Shown piece after piece: positions 23,913-35,551 of a stretch of DNA of 64,000 bases (position 1 is the stretch's first letter; each line of letters begins with the position of its first letter). Under the pieces are notes generated by a model. The model did not search any database, was not told where the DNA came from, and worked only from the letters and a program-made list of their open reading frames with translations. Source of the DNA: Hofstenia miamia (lineage: Eukaryota; Xenacoelomorpha; Acoela); NCBI GenBank assembly GCA_004352715.1, contig SCFE01000081.1:1239925-1303924 (forward strand), read 5' to 3'. Both the position numbers and the translations under genes were made by a program.

Positions 23913-25289
23913 CTGAGGTAGGGCCCGTAACGAGCACGGACAAAAGTGTACATGCACAGGCTTCTATACTACGGGCACGGGCCGGGCATACGGGCTCTGC
24001 TTGAATGTTTGTCGTTTTTACTTGAGGATCTATATTCTTAAAATCATCTGTTTGATGTACATTAAGTCTATTCTATATATCTATGTATATGTATTTGGTA
24101 TAATACTAACCTTCATGTAGATTTATCGTAGAAGCGGCACATAAAATATTACACATAAAATTCATTGCCTTCATCAATTTTAAGGAATACCATTTCACTG
24201 TCATCTGATATTGCATTATTAACAATATAGTACTTGTGTACATTATATTGTAACTTCAGAAGACGAATTAATGTAATTTATTTATTTTTCAAAGTCATAC
24301 AAGCAGTGCAGTGTAATTTCGATTTAATTATTTTCACACTGCTTGGTGTGCTGTCAATTATGGCTAGGGCCCGGATGTATATCCGGAAATATTCGTCGTC
24401 AAATAATGCGTCGAAATTTCGAAAACATGCTTCAAATAAGTATAAAATCTACATTAAAGGGAACAGATACTCAATTTCCAAAGTATACACATTTATACTA
24501 ATAGACACATAAATGCTGTTTCAAGTGATCAACAGTCGTCAACATTCGTGTTTGAATTTGATCCACTTAGACTAAAGGCAATTTCTGTATATAGGAACAT
24601 TTAATGGATTAAAATCAGCTGAATGGATTTTTACTTCTTTATAGCTTGTGCAAATGTTCTCATGGATCTTAAATCGAGATTCTTTGTACATCTTCCCCTT
24701 ATTAGTTCTATGGCATAATCAAGTAGCTCAAACTCACTTCAAAAAAATAACCGCCCTTGCAGTTGCGTTATAGCTTCAGGGCGAAACTGAAAGATACCGT
24801 AATGAAACACAATTCCTACATTCAGTTATCGTCCATTAAGTAAACGAGTTTTAAAATTTCCAATATTTGTGAGCCTTCAGTTTCGAGGTGTTACAGGAAC
24901 AGGTTAAAATTCAGTGAAATATTTGGTATCTGTGACATTCGAGTGTGAAATACAATGGAATATGCGAGCTTTCATGGAAATATACGTTTAAGAAAACTGT
25001 GTCCAAATATGCGTAAGAATCTGCTTTATGCCTTAGGCATATAAGTCTTAGCCCTCCTTATGATTATGATGTTTGAAGCGCGCGTTATCAATGATTGACA
25101 AAATTTGTTGATTAATTTGTTCAAAACATAACTTAACTATAATTTTATAGTTGTAAAATTAAACTTTTCAATGATTTCAACAAAAAACTTCATTGATAGT
25201 CAAATATCATTTAGCATATCGGGCTTAGCATACAGGCACGGACAAGCCAACGGGCTACGGGTCGGGCACGGGCACGGGCCCTACCCTAG
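23913..25289. mobile_element. hAT-like non-autonomous element with perfect 8-bp TSD, 1377 bp
   Basis: GATATAAC occurs immediately outside both ends (23905-23912 and 25290-25297), a perfect 8-bp target duplication typical of hAT transposons. The ends are CTGAGGTAGGGCCCGT and, inverted, CTAGGGTAGGGCCCGT. They are followed by several direct GGGCACGGGC-type motifs, which are likely subterminal transposase-binding repeats. No transposase is visible: the frame at 24234-24512 has no recognisable domain. A related element lies at 56039-56793. Confidence 0.8.
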
Positions 25290-25542
25290 GATATAACAGT
25301 TTGAAATCTTAGTAAATTGTAACTAGATGCAATGTATTTTCAAAAATATTTATTTATCAAAATACGCCATCTTGTAACAATTAGGGTGAATTGAAATGTA
25401 TTATATCGCAATATATTGCCATTTAAAGCCACTCTCGCAATAGATTAACATTTAATGACTGCTAAGTGAATACCACCTGCTATCAAAATTCATTATTGGC
25501 TTAGTTTGTGCTAGAATTGCGATTAATGCAATCTGATCTAGA

Positions 25543-26394
25543 ATGAAAGATTACATTTTAGACCATACTTACGTAATTAAAGGACGGAAACCAACTTTAC
25601 AAGAACGCCCTCATATTCCTCAAAAATATGTTTCATCACAGAAGTTTATTGAAGATATTCTGAAACAACCAATTGAATACGAAGTTACGGAGGGTGATTT
25701 GTTCGATTACATTGATAGTGATGAAGAAGATTTCACAACAATTGAATTTGGAGGAAGCCCTATTGATCGAAGTATAAGTGATTGGTATCTAAAACCAAAG
25801 CATGTTTATAATAAAATAGACTACCCATATTTTACTCAAATTGGCTCAGTTCATGGTAGTAGGAAAAACTGCTCACGTGAAGATGGTTCTCTGGGAGTGG
25901 AACTAGCCAATTATAAGCAAGTCAAAGAGAATCTTGCAAATGCTGAAAATACTACCCTGTCAGAACTAAATTTTAAAAGTTTTTCAGACAAAGTGAAACT
26001 AACATCTCCAAAGAGGACTATTGATTGTAGTACACTTATATATCCATCCACTTTAAGAAACATTGCCTATGAAGATTATGTAAATATTGAAATGCCGGAA
26101 TCTATTAGAACCCGCGGAGAAGAAATTCCTACAGAAAACACTGACTACCAATTTGAAATAGCCCGTTTAAAAATGCAACGCTTAAGACTAGAAGAAGAAA
26201 GACTAATTGAAGCTAAGCGCTTGCGAGAATTGGAAAGAATTCGAGGTCCAACTGAAAGATGGTATGAACTCAAAACCCCAGAATTTTGCTATGAAGCACA
26301 TAAAAATAACAATTTGCTGAAATATGATAAAGAACGGCAGAAGCTAATGAAATATAGAAAACGTCTGCTTAAGAGTGCAGAGTTGTTTCATTAA
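25543..26394 (+). CDS. Uncharacterised 283-aa protein with charged coiled-coil tail
   Basis: A single uninterrupted frame starts at an ATG and encodes 283 residues. The N-terminal third is basic, then acidic, with an acidic patch DYIDSDEEDF at residues 55-64. The middle is serine/threonine-rich. Residues about 203-236 form a strongly predicted helix of alternating Leu, Arg and Glu (RLKMQRLRLEEERLIEAKRL), followed by RGPTERWYELKTPEF and a Lys/Arg-rich end. There is no signal peptide or membrane segment, so a soluble cytoplasmic, ciliary or nuclear protein is likely, but that is inference. Codon use is coherent and unlike the surrounding transposons. CTAG precedes the ATG by one base, so an upstream intron is possible. 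It may also be a retrocopy, given the lack of introns. I do not recognise the family. Confidence 0.75.
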   Translation: MKDYILDHTYVIKGRKPTLQERPHIPQKYVSSQKFIEDILKQPIEYEVTEGDLFDYIDSDEEDFTTIEFGGSPIDRSISDWYLKPKHVYNKIDYPYFTQIGSVHGSRKNCSREDGSLGVELANYKQVKENLANAENTTLSELNFKSFSDKVKLTSPKRTIDCSTLIYPSTLRNIAYEDYVNIEMPESIRTRGEEIPTENTDYQFEIARLKMQRLRLEEERLIEAKRLRELERIRGPTERWYELKTPEFCYEAHKNNNLLKYDKERQKLMKYRKRLLKSAELFH

Positions 26395-27116
26395 CAAAAT
26401 TTACTCTATTCTTGTTTTTCTGCATGTAGTTTGCGTAAAGAAGATGTTTGAAAATATAATAATTGAAAGTACGTTGATTTCCTAATCAATTTTATACTAA
26501 CTTCTCATTGTGCTAAGAATTTGTAAACGTAACTACATGGGTGGAAAAGTTGCGCAAAAATGTCCTAAAAACTTCAAAATGCATCGGAATAAATAATAAT
26601 TCCACATGTCCAGTGCATGGCAAAGGTGGAACCGGCCGGAAATTTTAAGGCCAGCGAAAGCTAATGCATTGTATACTTAATCTATGCACATATATTACAT
26701 ATATATATATATATATATACATGTATATAGTGTACAAAAATTCACATTGTGATTGAAAAATCTGATACAAATTTTCAAGTGGTTTGAATTTTCAGAAATC
26801 TAACTTGAACAATTTCAAACAGAAAATAATGCACAAAAAATCAGTAGAGTAAAATGAAAAATTTGATTAGTTATTTATTTGCAAAACTTAAACCTTTTCA
26901 AATCGAAATTCATGTAAAATTTGAGAAAGGTTCATAACAACTTTTAATGAAATAATTGACAAATTTTAAAGACACGAAATTGCAGAATTTTGTAACTTTC
27001 GAGGTATTTTTATTTAAATATAATGACGTAATTAGGTCATTTGAAAATTTCGAACCGGTTTAAGCCGTTTAAAAATAAGATATTATAAGAACCAAGCCGA
27101 GGCGAATCGTTTATAA
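26395..27116. other. 3' flank with (TA)n, no gene
   Basis: It contains a (TA)n tract at 26695-26720. AACCGGCCGG (26630) and AACCGGTTTAAGCC (27053) may be ends of another small transposon, but no clean inverted pair or target duplication was found. Confidence 0.4.
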
Positions 27117-27475
27117 CCGACTTGTCAACGAGCTGAAATTTCTAAGCTCGGCTTGGTTTGTTTAAATTTTGATTAAGTTTGGCTCGGCTCTCAACATAAA
27201 ATCTCTTAATAAGGCTCGTTTAACCTCGATATTTTTTTTAAATATTGCACTCTCAGAGTTTTTTACATAGCCTTTCCTATTATTTAATAAAACATTTCTA
27301 AAATATGATTATAGGAAAGGCATTGAATGAAAAAATAAGAAAAATCTGATTAATCAAATTTTACAAGCATTACTATAAATTTGCTTTGCTTAAGAAAGGC
27401 TCGTTGTATATACAATACTCTGCTCAAGCTCGGCTCAGCTTTGCTCGTTAGAAGCTCGGCTCGTTGTCAAGTCTG
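27117..27475. mobile_element. GGCTCGG-family MITE-like element, 359 bp
   Basis: The ends CCGACTTGTCAACGAGC and, inverted, CAGACTTGACAACGAGC form imperfect terminal inverted repeats. Internal copies of GCTCGGCTC lie next to both ends. It has no coding capacity. Partial copies at 345-556, 905-1030 and 21595-21780 show that it is a dispersed family. I could not find a convincing target duplication, so the superfamily is open. Confidence 0.6.
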
Positions 27476-28327
27476 ATTCGAGCCACTTGCAACTCAATTT
27501 GAAATTTCTTGAAGAGCATATATTTCGTGTAAATTTTGGCCAGGATCAAACGACTACACGGCAACTCTTTATTGAAATGACACTTGTAGTTTATACATAG
27601 CCTTGAAGATATATTTTGTAATTATTGTATATTGGTATTTTCTGAATTTAATAACGCCATTCAGATAAACTACCAGTTATTTAATTGTCAATATTTACTG
27701 AATAATTTCACGTTATCGTTTTTTTCCTCAGCTTCACATTGTTTATCGTACTCAACTTAGGTCACATTATGCGTTGCAGAGGTTTTAGCGATTACATCAT
27801 TACATATTCTTAGGAGCCTATATCTAGTCTATTGTCATTGCAAAAATGAACACGTTATTCCAATTATATATTGGATTGAGTTATAAAGGAATGACTAGAA
27901 AACATGATAAGAATATTGAAATTAATTTTTATTTACTTAGAAAATTAATTAAATCGCCAAGATTTACAATTAAAATTATTTTTGTTAGTTGTGTTTTTTC
28001 TGAAGATTTTTTGGAACACATCTCTATATTTCAGGGTTATTCATTGTTATTTTTGCACTCTGAATATATTTTCTTCTTCTAATATCAATAAATGTCTCAA
28101 TGTATTATAGTGCTTTAATAATAGATTGTCGAATTAAGAAGAAAAATACATTTTATTCCTATATATTAATTTTGAGGAGTTTCATATCAGATTTCTCGTC
28201 TTTTATGTTACACTGCTTATGTCAGCAATGAACTTGAAGTTGTTATGCAGCATTGTCATAGTGGGGAATACGTGAAGTTTGTAATTTGCTAGATAAATAG
28301 CACTAATGGAATGTCGAAATAAATTGA
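27476..28327. other. No gene seen
   Basis: The frame at 27846-28082 has no recognisable domain. The sequence is AT-rich and unremarkable. Confidence 0.4.
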
Positions 28328-28600
28328 ATGCGTAAATCTGCAATAATACCAGGCTTGTGTATTATTCATAAACAGAATTCCAGATCAAATCACTTTATCT
28401 GCATTAAATATAGAAAGGAAGTTTTAATGCAATCATTCATTAATACCGCGATTTGCACTCAGAACTCATTACCTAATGAGATAAAGAACTTTGAAATATT
28501 GCGAGTATTTGAGAAGCACATCAAAATTTTCTTTAAACAAAAGACATTTGGGAAAAGCATGCTTTGGATACAAATTCTACAATAGATAAGATAAGAGATT
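28328..28600 (+). pseudogene. LINE ORF2 3' end with GATAAGATAAG tail
   Basis: The frame encodes SRSNHFICIKYRKEVLMQ.. and then NSLPNEIKNFEILRVFEKH. This is the C-terminal pattern of CR1-type LINE proteins (a WNSLP-like motif followed by a helix). It is followed by AGATAAGATAAGAG, a simple-repeat LINE tail. Everything 5' of it is missing, consistent with 5' truncation during insertion. Confidence 0.65.
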
Positions 28601-29364
28601 CTTTAATCAGATAAAAGTTAACAATTAGATAGCTGATAATTTATCTGAATTGCAAAAATAAATTAAAAGAAAGACATATATACAATTCACTTAAATTTCA
28701 AAAGAAATCTTCCAGGCTGTGGATAAATTACTATAGTACTATTTTAATAACGAGTTATAATATAGTCATTGTTATAAAATTTGTATTCTAGCCATGATTT
28801 ACCAGAAATATATTTTTGCTTAAGGAAGATTTTTAAATGCTTTTTAAAAGATTTTAATTTTTAAAAATTTTTAATTTTTTTAGCTAGTAAAATCCAGGTT
28901 CAAATGGCGACTTTAATGAAGGATTTCTTTAAAACGTTTCCTATACATAACACATGTAAACGTTTAATTCTTGAATTCTGTTTATGAGTAAATCTCCGCA
29001 TTATGCATCATATTATAGAATGCTAGTTTTTTGATTAGCTTGAAGAATGTCATAAGGGTATTCAATATGACTAGTTTTTTTGGATTATACAACATATTGT
29101 TTTTGAAATCCGTATCGTATTTTATCTCTAGCCTTGTAGATTTATAGTATATAGTGGTATACTCCATTGTGTGTATTTGTATGTATGATTGTATATTTGA
29201 TGACGTTGTTCAGATAATTTACCTGTTTCTATTTACCAATGCTTATCAGAATACAGAATTTCTTATCTTACCATCGTAGTTGAGGTGATTGCAAAGCTTG
29301 ACAAAATCATATAGAAATTCAAAGATTATAGTTGCTATCACTTAGACATTCTAAAAAAACATAA

Positions 29365-31311
29365 TAAGATGAGATAAGATAACATATTCTAACTTTGGAG
29401 ATTTCACTTACAATTTGGAAAACTGATAAATCTCTAAATGTGCAAAATGAAAAATAAAATGCATGCGCTATGTACAAGAAAATTTCCTTTTATGACTACG
29501 GATGTTATTGTCTTGTTGTAGTATAATCAATATTATAAAATTTGAAACCTAACCAAGATTTTGAACAAATACCCATTTTTTTAGAAATAATTCCTTTACA
29601 CATTTATGAAATTGCTTTAAGTTTTTAATACATTTGATATCTTGAGGGAATTCATTCGATTGTCTTATTGCATTATTTATAAACGAATGTTGTTTGCCTT
29701 TATATTTATTCTTGGTTATAGTAAATATTTTTGTTCTTTCGTTGTTAAACTTGTTTGAAAATTCTGGGAACTTTATGTAATTATAATATTGAGGTAATTT
29801 TATAAAATTTATTTAAATTACCTGTTTAGGAAATTTTAATTGATTTATAAATGTATCTTTTCCAAACACTAAAATTTCTTATACAAACATCAATGGCCCA
29901 TTTATATTGAATTTCAACTTTTATAATTAGTTCTTTGCGTATGTTTATAAATAGAAATAAATTTGTCATCAAAAAATAAACAGGTTTTCATCAGCATATT
30001 GGATAATATTGGTCTTAGTACAATATCTCATATCATTTAGACAAATATTAAATAGTAGAGGGTCTAGAATAGTTCCCTGTGTTATACCATTTTTAATCGG
30101 AAGCCAACTTGAAAATACTTTATTTATTGGGTGCGTTCGCGATCGCAAACCGGCACAACTGAATAGTTGGCTTTCAGTTGTCAACGTATTCGCGATAGCA
30201 TTCTGTTGTTTACCAACCTATTCGCGCAATCCACCGGTTTTGCACTCAGCGTCAACTGGAGCATTCGCGCAATCCACCAGTTTGCAAAATCAGTGTGCAC
30301 GAAACGCCAACTGATTCGCTTTTTAGTTGGGTTTGGTTGAAATCAATTAAATTTTATAAAAAGTCAAAAATTGAAGAATTATTTGACATATGTCAATTTA
30401 TAACACCCCATCTATTTGCATAACCTTGAATAATTAGCTAAGGAAACAGAAAATTTCAATTTTAACGAGGGATTGGTATAATAATACATTTTTAAAAATA
30501 TAAATATATCAATCTGTTTTTTATCTAANNNNNNNNNNNNNNNNNNNNNNNNNNNNNNNNNNNNNNNNNNNNNNNNNNNNNNNNNNNNNNNNNNNNNNNN
30601 NNNNNNNNNNNNNNNNNNNNNNNNNNNNNNNNNNNNNNNNNNNNNNNNNNNNNNNNNNNNNNNNNNNNNNNNNNNNNNNNNNNNNNNNNNNNNNNNNNNN
30701 NNNNNNNNNNNNNNNNNNNNNNNNNNNNNNNNNNNNNNNNNNNNNNNNNNNNNNNNNNNNNNNNNNNNNNNNNNNNNNNNNNNNNNNNNNNNNNNNNNNN
30801 NNNNNNNNNNNNNNNNNNNNNNNNNNNNNNNNNNNNNNNNNNNNNNNNNNNNNNNNNNNNNNNNNNNNNNNNNNNNNNNNNNNNNNNNNNNNNNNNNNNN
30901 NNNNNNNNNNNNNNNNNNNNNNNNNNNNNNNNNNNNNNNNNNNNNNNNNNNNNNNNNNNNNNNNNNNNNNNNNNNNNNNNNNNNNNNNNNNNNNNNNNNN
31001 NNNNNNNNNNNNNNNNNNNNNNNNNNNNNNNNNNNNNNNNNNNNNNNNNNNNNNNNNNNNNNNNNNNNNNNNNNNNNNNNNNNNNNNNNNNNNNNNNNNN
31101 NNNNNNNNNNNNNNNNNNNNNNNNNNNNNNNNNNNNNNNNNNNNNNNNNNNNNNNNNNNNNNNNNNNNNNNNNNNNNNNNNNNNNNNNNNNNNNNNNNNN
31201 NNNNNNNNNNNNNNNNNNNNNNNNNNNNNNNNNNNNNNNNNNNNNNNNNNNNNNNNNNNNNNNNNNNNNNNNNNNNNNNNNNNNNNNNNNNNNNNNNNNN
31301 NNNNNNNNNNN

Positions 31312-31346
<35 letters not shown>

Positions 31347-31985
31347 CGCTCTTGATACAAAATTTTGAAATGCATACACTGTGCGCTGTATGCAAAAAAA
31401 ATCAATATAGGTGCTAAATACTAATCTTTAGGTAAAAAATTACGTATTTAACTAAAAAGACAAACTTTTAAATTTTTTAGGTCGATAAATCGGCTTTATT
31501 AATAGGCGAATAAGAAAAGAGCTTGTTAATAAGCAACATTTGATTGGCTAACAGTAAATTAGGTTGACTACCGCTGCCACCGCGAATGTAGTGTGCACGA
31601 AATTTAATTGTTAAGTAAACAAACCTTTCCGCTGTTTACAGTTGGGTTTCAGTGGGCACTGAAAATGCAAACCGGTGGATGCGCGAATGCTCTAGTTGAC
31701 ACTTAGTGCAAAACCGGTGCGTTGCGCGAACGCACCCATTTTAACCCTTTAAATTCTGTTATTAAGATCATTTGCGATGAAAGGTACACTTATTAGTCTT
31801 GCCTATATGCCTCAGTTTCTCATATAATATTTTATGCTTGATTGAGTTAAAAGCTTTAAAAATATCCACGCAAGCAATACCGACATATTTTTTTAATCTA
31901 AGGAATTCCTCCAAGGTTCAATAACTTGAATAAGAGAAGAAAAGGTTATGCTTAAAACCACCGCTGGCCTGTAGAGAGTTAAGGA
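29365..31985 (-). mobile_element. LINE copy A (CR1/Jockey-type), degenerate
   Basis: Minus-strand reverse-transcriptase pieces run from about 31985 to 29570 in order. They are SGGFKHNLFFSLIQ, VGIACVDIFKAFNSIKH (palm with DxxKAF), GITQGTILDPLLFN, IIQYADENLF (YADD with the last Asp changed to Glu) and a frameshifted C-terminal tail. The tail ends near GATAAGATAAC at 29375-29385, the same simple tail as other copies here. The 5' half with the endonuclease is absent. The element is split by a TIR transposon at 30129-31737. Stops, frameshifts and the altered YADD motif make it inactive. Confidence 0.75.
30129..31737. mobile_element. TIR transposon with 3-bp TSD inside LINE A, 1609 bp
   Basis: The ends GGGTGCGTTCGCG (30129) and, inverted, GGGTGCGTTCGCG (31737) are flanked by ATT on both sides (30126-30128 and 31738-31740). 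Removing the element and one ATT restores an open LINE frame across the junction, which supports the exact boundaries. Inside are several inverted and direct copies of TTCGCGCAATCCACCGGTTT-like motifs near both ends. A 3-bp duplication and a GGKTG start fit PIF/Harbinger-like elements, although ATT is not the usual TWA target. The middle is a 783-bp gap (30529-31311) next to a (TA)n tract, so coding content is unknown. Confidence 0.7.
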
Positions 31986-32654
31986 AATTTTAGAGTAGAA
32001 GCAAAGCACTCTACAGAGCAGACGGAAAGATCACTAAGCACGCAATGTAGTTGCATTATTTAATAATCCTACAGATCATATTAAGCGTGCGCACGATCTT
32101 CTTCTTTTATGACAAAATGTTGAAAAATTACTAATTGCATCAATATATAATACTCTTCCAACTAAATGATGTGTTACTTATTACTGAAATACTTTTCCAA
32201 ATACAACTAAGAACTTGTGTTATTAACAAGTTCTTTTGACTGTATTAACTTATTTGTTTTCATTCAATATAAATCACAATTAAGATCCAGTTCTCAAATT
32301 TTAGCAATAGAATTAATTAATCCTTTCTAATTTTTATAACAAACAAAAATATCAATAACGAATAGTAATTAAATTAAAATAACTTATAAAAGCAACATTA
32401 AGAACTGAAAACCTAAATATGTTACATATGTAATTTCGGCAGAATTTTATATTATGTAAATAGTATTTTTTCGTTTTTGCTCATTTAAATTTATAATGCT
32501 TAATTGGTGTTTGTACAGAATCCCGCATCTGTCATTTAGCATATTCATGTCAAACTAATTAATGTAAATTCTGTTTAAATCATTGTTAGCAATTTTTCAT
32601 TTAAATTTGTTCGGAAACAAATTCGCGATGCTGCTTAATAAGTTTGCGCTTTTA
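31986..32654. other. No gene seen
   Basis: AT-rich sequence between the 5' truncation point of LINE A and the 3' end of LINE B. No features are supported. Confidence 0.45.
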
Positions 32655-32680
32655 ATATAAGATAAGACAATCTTTATTAA

Positions 32681-33763
32681 AGGTGCGTTCAGACGAGAAC
32701 CTTTTGATGCGCATCTTTTGATGAAAGTGCGTTCAGACGAGCATCTTTTTGATGTATGCTTTTTTGATGCATCTATAAAAATTTGGAAGCGTTCAGACGA
32801 GCGTCTTTTTGATGTATGCTAATTTGAACGATGTGCGTTCAGACGAGCATTATTTTGATGCAAGGCCACTTGTCTATTCAGCAATTAAGTTTAATAGGAA
32901 TTGTGTTTTTCTATCACTGGGAAGATTATAATCAACATCTCAATTACTGATTCAAAATATTATAATCAAAAACAAATTTGATTGGATGTTTAATTCTATG
33001 GATATTGTTATACAATATTGCCTAAAATAAGTAGTTAATTACTGATTGTTCAAAAAAACGAAATTACCTTTATAAAGTTCTAGAGTCCGGCGGTATACCA
33101 ATACTGAAACTAATACCGCTATATTATGACAATACCGAAAAATACTGATAACNNNNNNNNNNNNNNNNNNNNNNNNNNNNNNNNNNNNNNNNNNNNNNNN
33201 NNNNNNNNNNNNNNNNNNNNNNNNNNNNNNNNNNNNNNNNNNNNNNNNNNNNNNNNNNNNNNNNNNNNNNNNNNNNNNNNNNNNNNNNNNNNNNNNNNNN
33301 NNNNNNNNNNNNNNNNNNNNNNNNNNNNNNNNNNNNNNNNNNNNNNNNNNNNNNNNNNNNNNNNNNNNNNNNNNNNNNNNNNNNNNNNNNNNNNNNNNNN
33401 NNNNNNNNNNNNNNNNNNNNNNNNNNNNNNNNNNNNNNNNNNNNNNNNNNNNNNNNNNNNNNNNNNNNNNNNNNNNNNNNNNNNNNNNNNNNNNNNNNNN
33501 NNNNNNNNNNNNNNNNNNNNNNNNNNNNNNNNNNNNNNNNNNNNNNNNNNNNNNNNNNNNNNNNNNNNNNNNNNNNNNNNNNNNNNNNNNNNNNNNNNNN
33601 NNNNNNNNNNNNNNNNNNNNNNNNNNNNNNNNNNNNNNNNNNNNNNNNNNNNNNNNNNNNNNNNNNNNNNNNNNNNNNNNNNNNNNNNNNNNNNNNNNNN
33701 NNNNNNNNNNNNNNNNNNNNNNNNNNNNNNNNNNNNNNNNNNNNNNNNNNNNNNNNNNNNNNN

Positions 33764-33798
<35 letters not shown>

Positions 33799-34520
33799 AC
33801 AGTATATGCATATATATATATATATATATGTACATATATTTATATATATATATATGTATATATATATAAATATATGTATATATATACATATATATATATA
33901 TATGTATATGCAAAATATACAATTGATATCGCAGTATTTTATGTGAACCAAACCGAACTGACTCCCAAAATATTGATTTCGCGAGGTCCTAAAAGTTTCT
34001 TTGTAATTACACAATTGAACAATACAATTAAATTTCAATAGATGCTTGAATTCTGTTTTATAAGTAATTTTAATTAGTTCTACACGCATGTAAAATATAT
34101 TGACAATTCAGTTGCAAAATTTTTGAAAATTAATATTGCCTCATTGAAAGGAATAACTGCCTTTTGTTAAAAAATTGGAACATTTAAAATTCAATATCGT
34201 CAGGGTTCATTTTGAAGTTAAAATTGTTGAGCTTCAAAATCCTCGTATTTTAAGACTCACGGCTACTTGAGACAATCTGTGCCCAAAACAAAATCGTTAA
34301 TTACTGATACTGATCGTTCAAATGAATAATGCGCGTTCAGACGAGAATCTTTTGAACTACATCAAAAAGATGCAAGCTGTTTTATCATCAATTTGAACGA
34401 TGTGCGTTCAGACGAGCATCTTTTTGATGTATGCTAATTTGAACGATGTGCGTTCAGACAAGCATCTTCTTGACGTATATCAAATGATATACATCAAAAG
34501 GTTCTCGTCTGAACGCACCT
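32681..34520. mobile_element. Harbinger-like non-autonomous element with subterminal repeat arrays, 1840 bp
   Basis: Terminal inverted repeats of at least 29 bp start AGGTGCGTTCAGACGAGAAC at 32681 and, inverted, at 34520. TAA flanks both sides (32678-32680 and 34521-34523). The uninterrupted LINE at 49740-49770 shows the empty site with a single TTA. TTA/TAA duplications are typical of PIF/Harbinger. The motif GCGTTCAGACGAGCATCTTT is repeated in one orientation at about 32728, 32789, 32834, 34332, 34402 and 34449. A 611-bp gap (33153-33763) and mixed TA/TATG repeats occupy the middle. GGCGGTATACCAATACTG at 33089 may start a nested repeat. No transposase is visible. Confidence 0.8.
33764..33906. 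repeat. Complex (TA)n/(TATG) microsatellite
   Basis: TA units are interrupted by TG, CA and TTTA variants, right after the gap at 33153-33763. Frames across it encode only Tyr/Ile repeats. Confidence 0.9.
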
Positions 34521-35447
34521 TAAGAGAAGGTTAAACAATTAAATATAAACTGATGGCTTCTCAAAATAGCGTCATTAAAAACAAACAAAATCATACTATT
34601 TACTAACCTATAAATTGATAAACAGGCTAAGAATAAGTCTAAATTCTATTAATTGTGTAATGGCTATTATAGAATTTTTACCCTGTCCAAGATCTTCCTG
34701 AGATGAATTTTTGCTAAAGAATAAATCTTTTCACACTATTTCGGAATTCTTTCAGTTTCTTAATTTGTTTAATTTTGATAGGTAGATTATTCCGTTGCCT
34801 TATACCTACATTTATAAAGGAGTTTTCTTTGACTTTACGTCTGAACCTATTGACACGTATTTTTTAGATAGTCTATTGAAAGTTTTACTGAATTCAGAGA
34901 GCCTTATCTTATCAAATGGCGGAATTTCGTTAGCGACTTTGAAAAATAATGTATTAATATTGATTTGTATTAATTGTTGAGAAGGACACGTTTCCAAAAT
35001 ATAATTTTTGGTGTTACTAGAATTTCTTTTGCAAACATTTAGGGCCCATTTATATTGCAGGTAAAGTTTATTTATCAATGATGTGTTCAAATTTGAAAAT
35101 TGTACACTCCCGTAATTTAGGTGGCTCCATAACAAATGCGTGGAATAGCTGAATTATTACATGAGGAGGTAATAGGTCAGCAACCTGAGAAATAGTTTTT
35201 ATGCCAGTAGCAATTTTTTTCTGTGTAGATTCAATGTGCTTGGAAAATGAAAGTTTTGAATCAATTATTATTCCTAAATATTTGAAAGTATCAATTGCAG
35301 AAATAGTTGCATTTTCGATAGTCAAACTTTTATTTGTGTGCAAGTTATTGTTGAAGGAGGGGTTCATTATGCAAAATTGTGTTTTCTCGGCACTAATGCA
35401 TAATTTGTGCATTGAAAAATAATGACTTAGTGACTGGCAGTTGGATT

Positions 35448-35551
35448 CCAGTAGTAGAAGCCACGAGAAGTTCGTTCCACTTTTTTCTGATTGGTCGAGA
35501 GGTGGGGAAAAGTCTGTTCCACTTTTTTGTGATTGGTCGAGAGGGTTGGCC
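35448..35551. repeat. CCAAT-type promoter-like repeat unit, misplaced or inserted
   Basis: Two tandem copies of a unit of about 44 bp containing CCACTTTTTTCTGATTGGTC and GAGAGG sit between two diverged LINE copies and end at the N at 35552. The same unit occurs at 43549-43625 and 44868-44905, upstream of small ORFs. Its presence here marks either an insertion or a chimeric contig join. Confidence 0.6.

Noticed and set aside
24234-24512. 92-residue ORF inside the hAT-like element as a transposase
   Set aside because: Far too short, with no zinc finger, DDE or hAT dimerisation motif.
30009-30314. 101-residue plus-strand ORF rich in Cys and Arg
   Set aside because: It overlaps the LINE antisense strand and the end of a TIR transposon. 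The composition comes from the repeat motifs.
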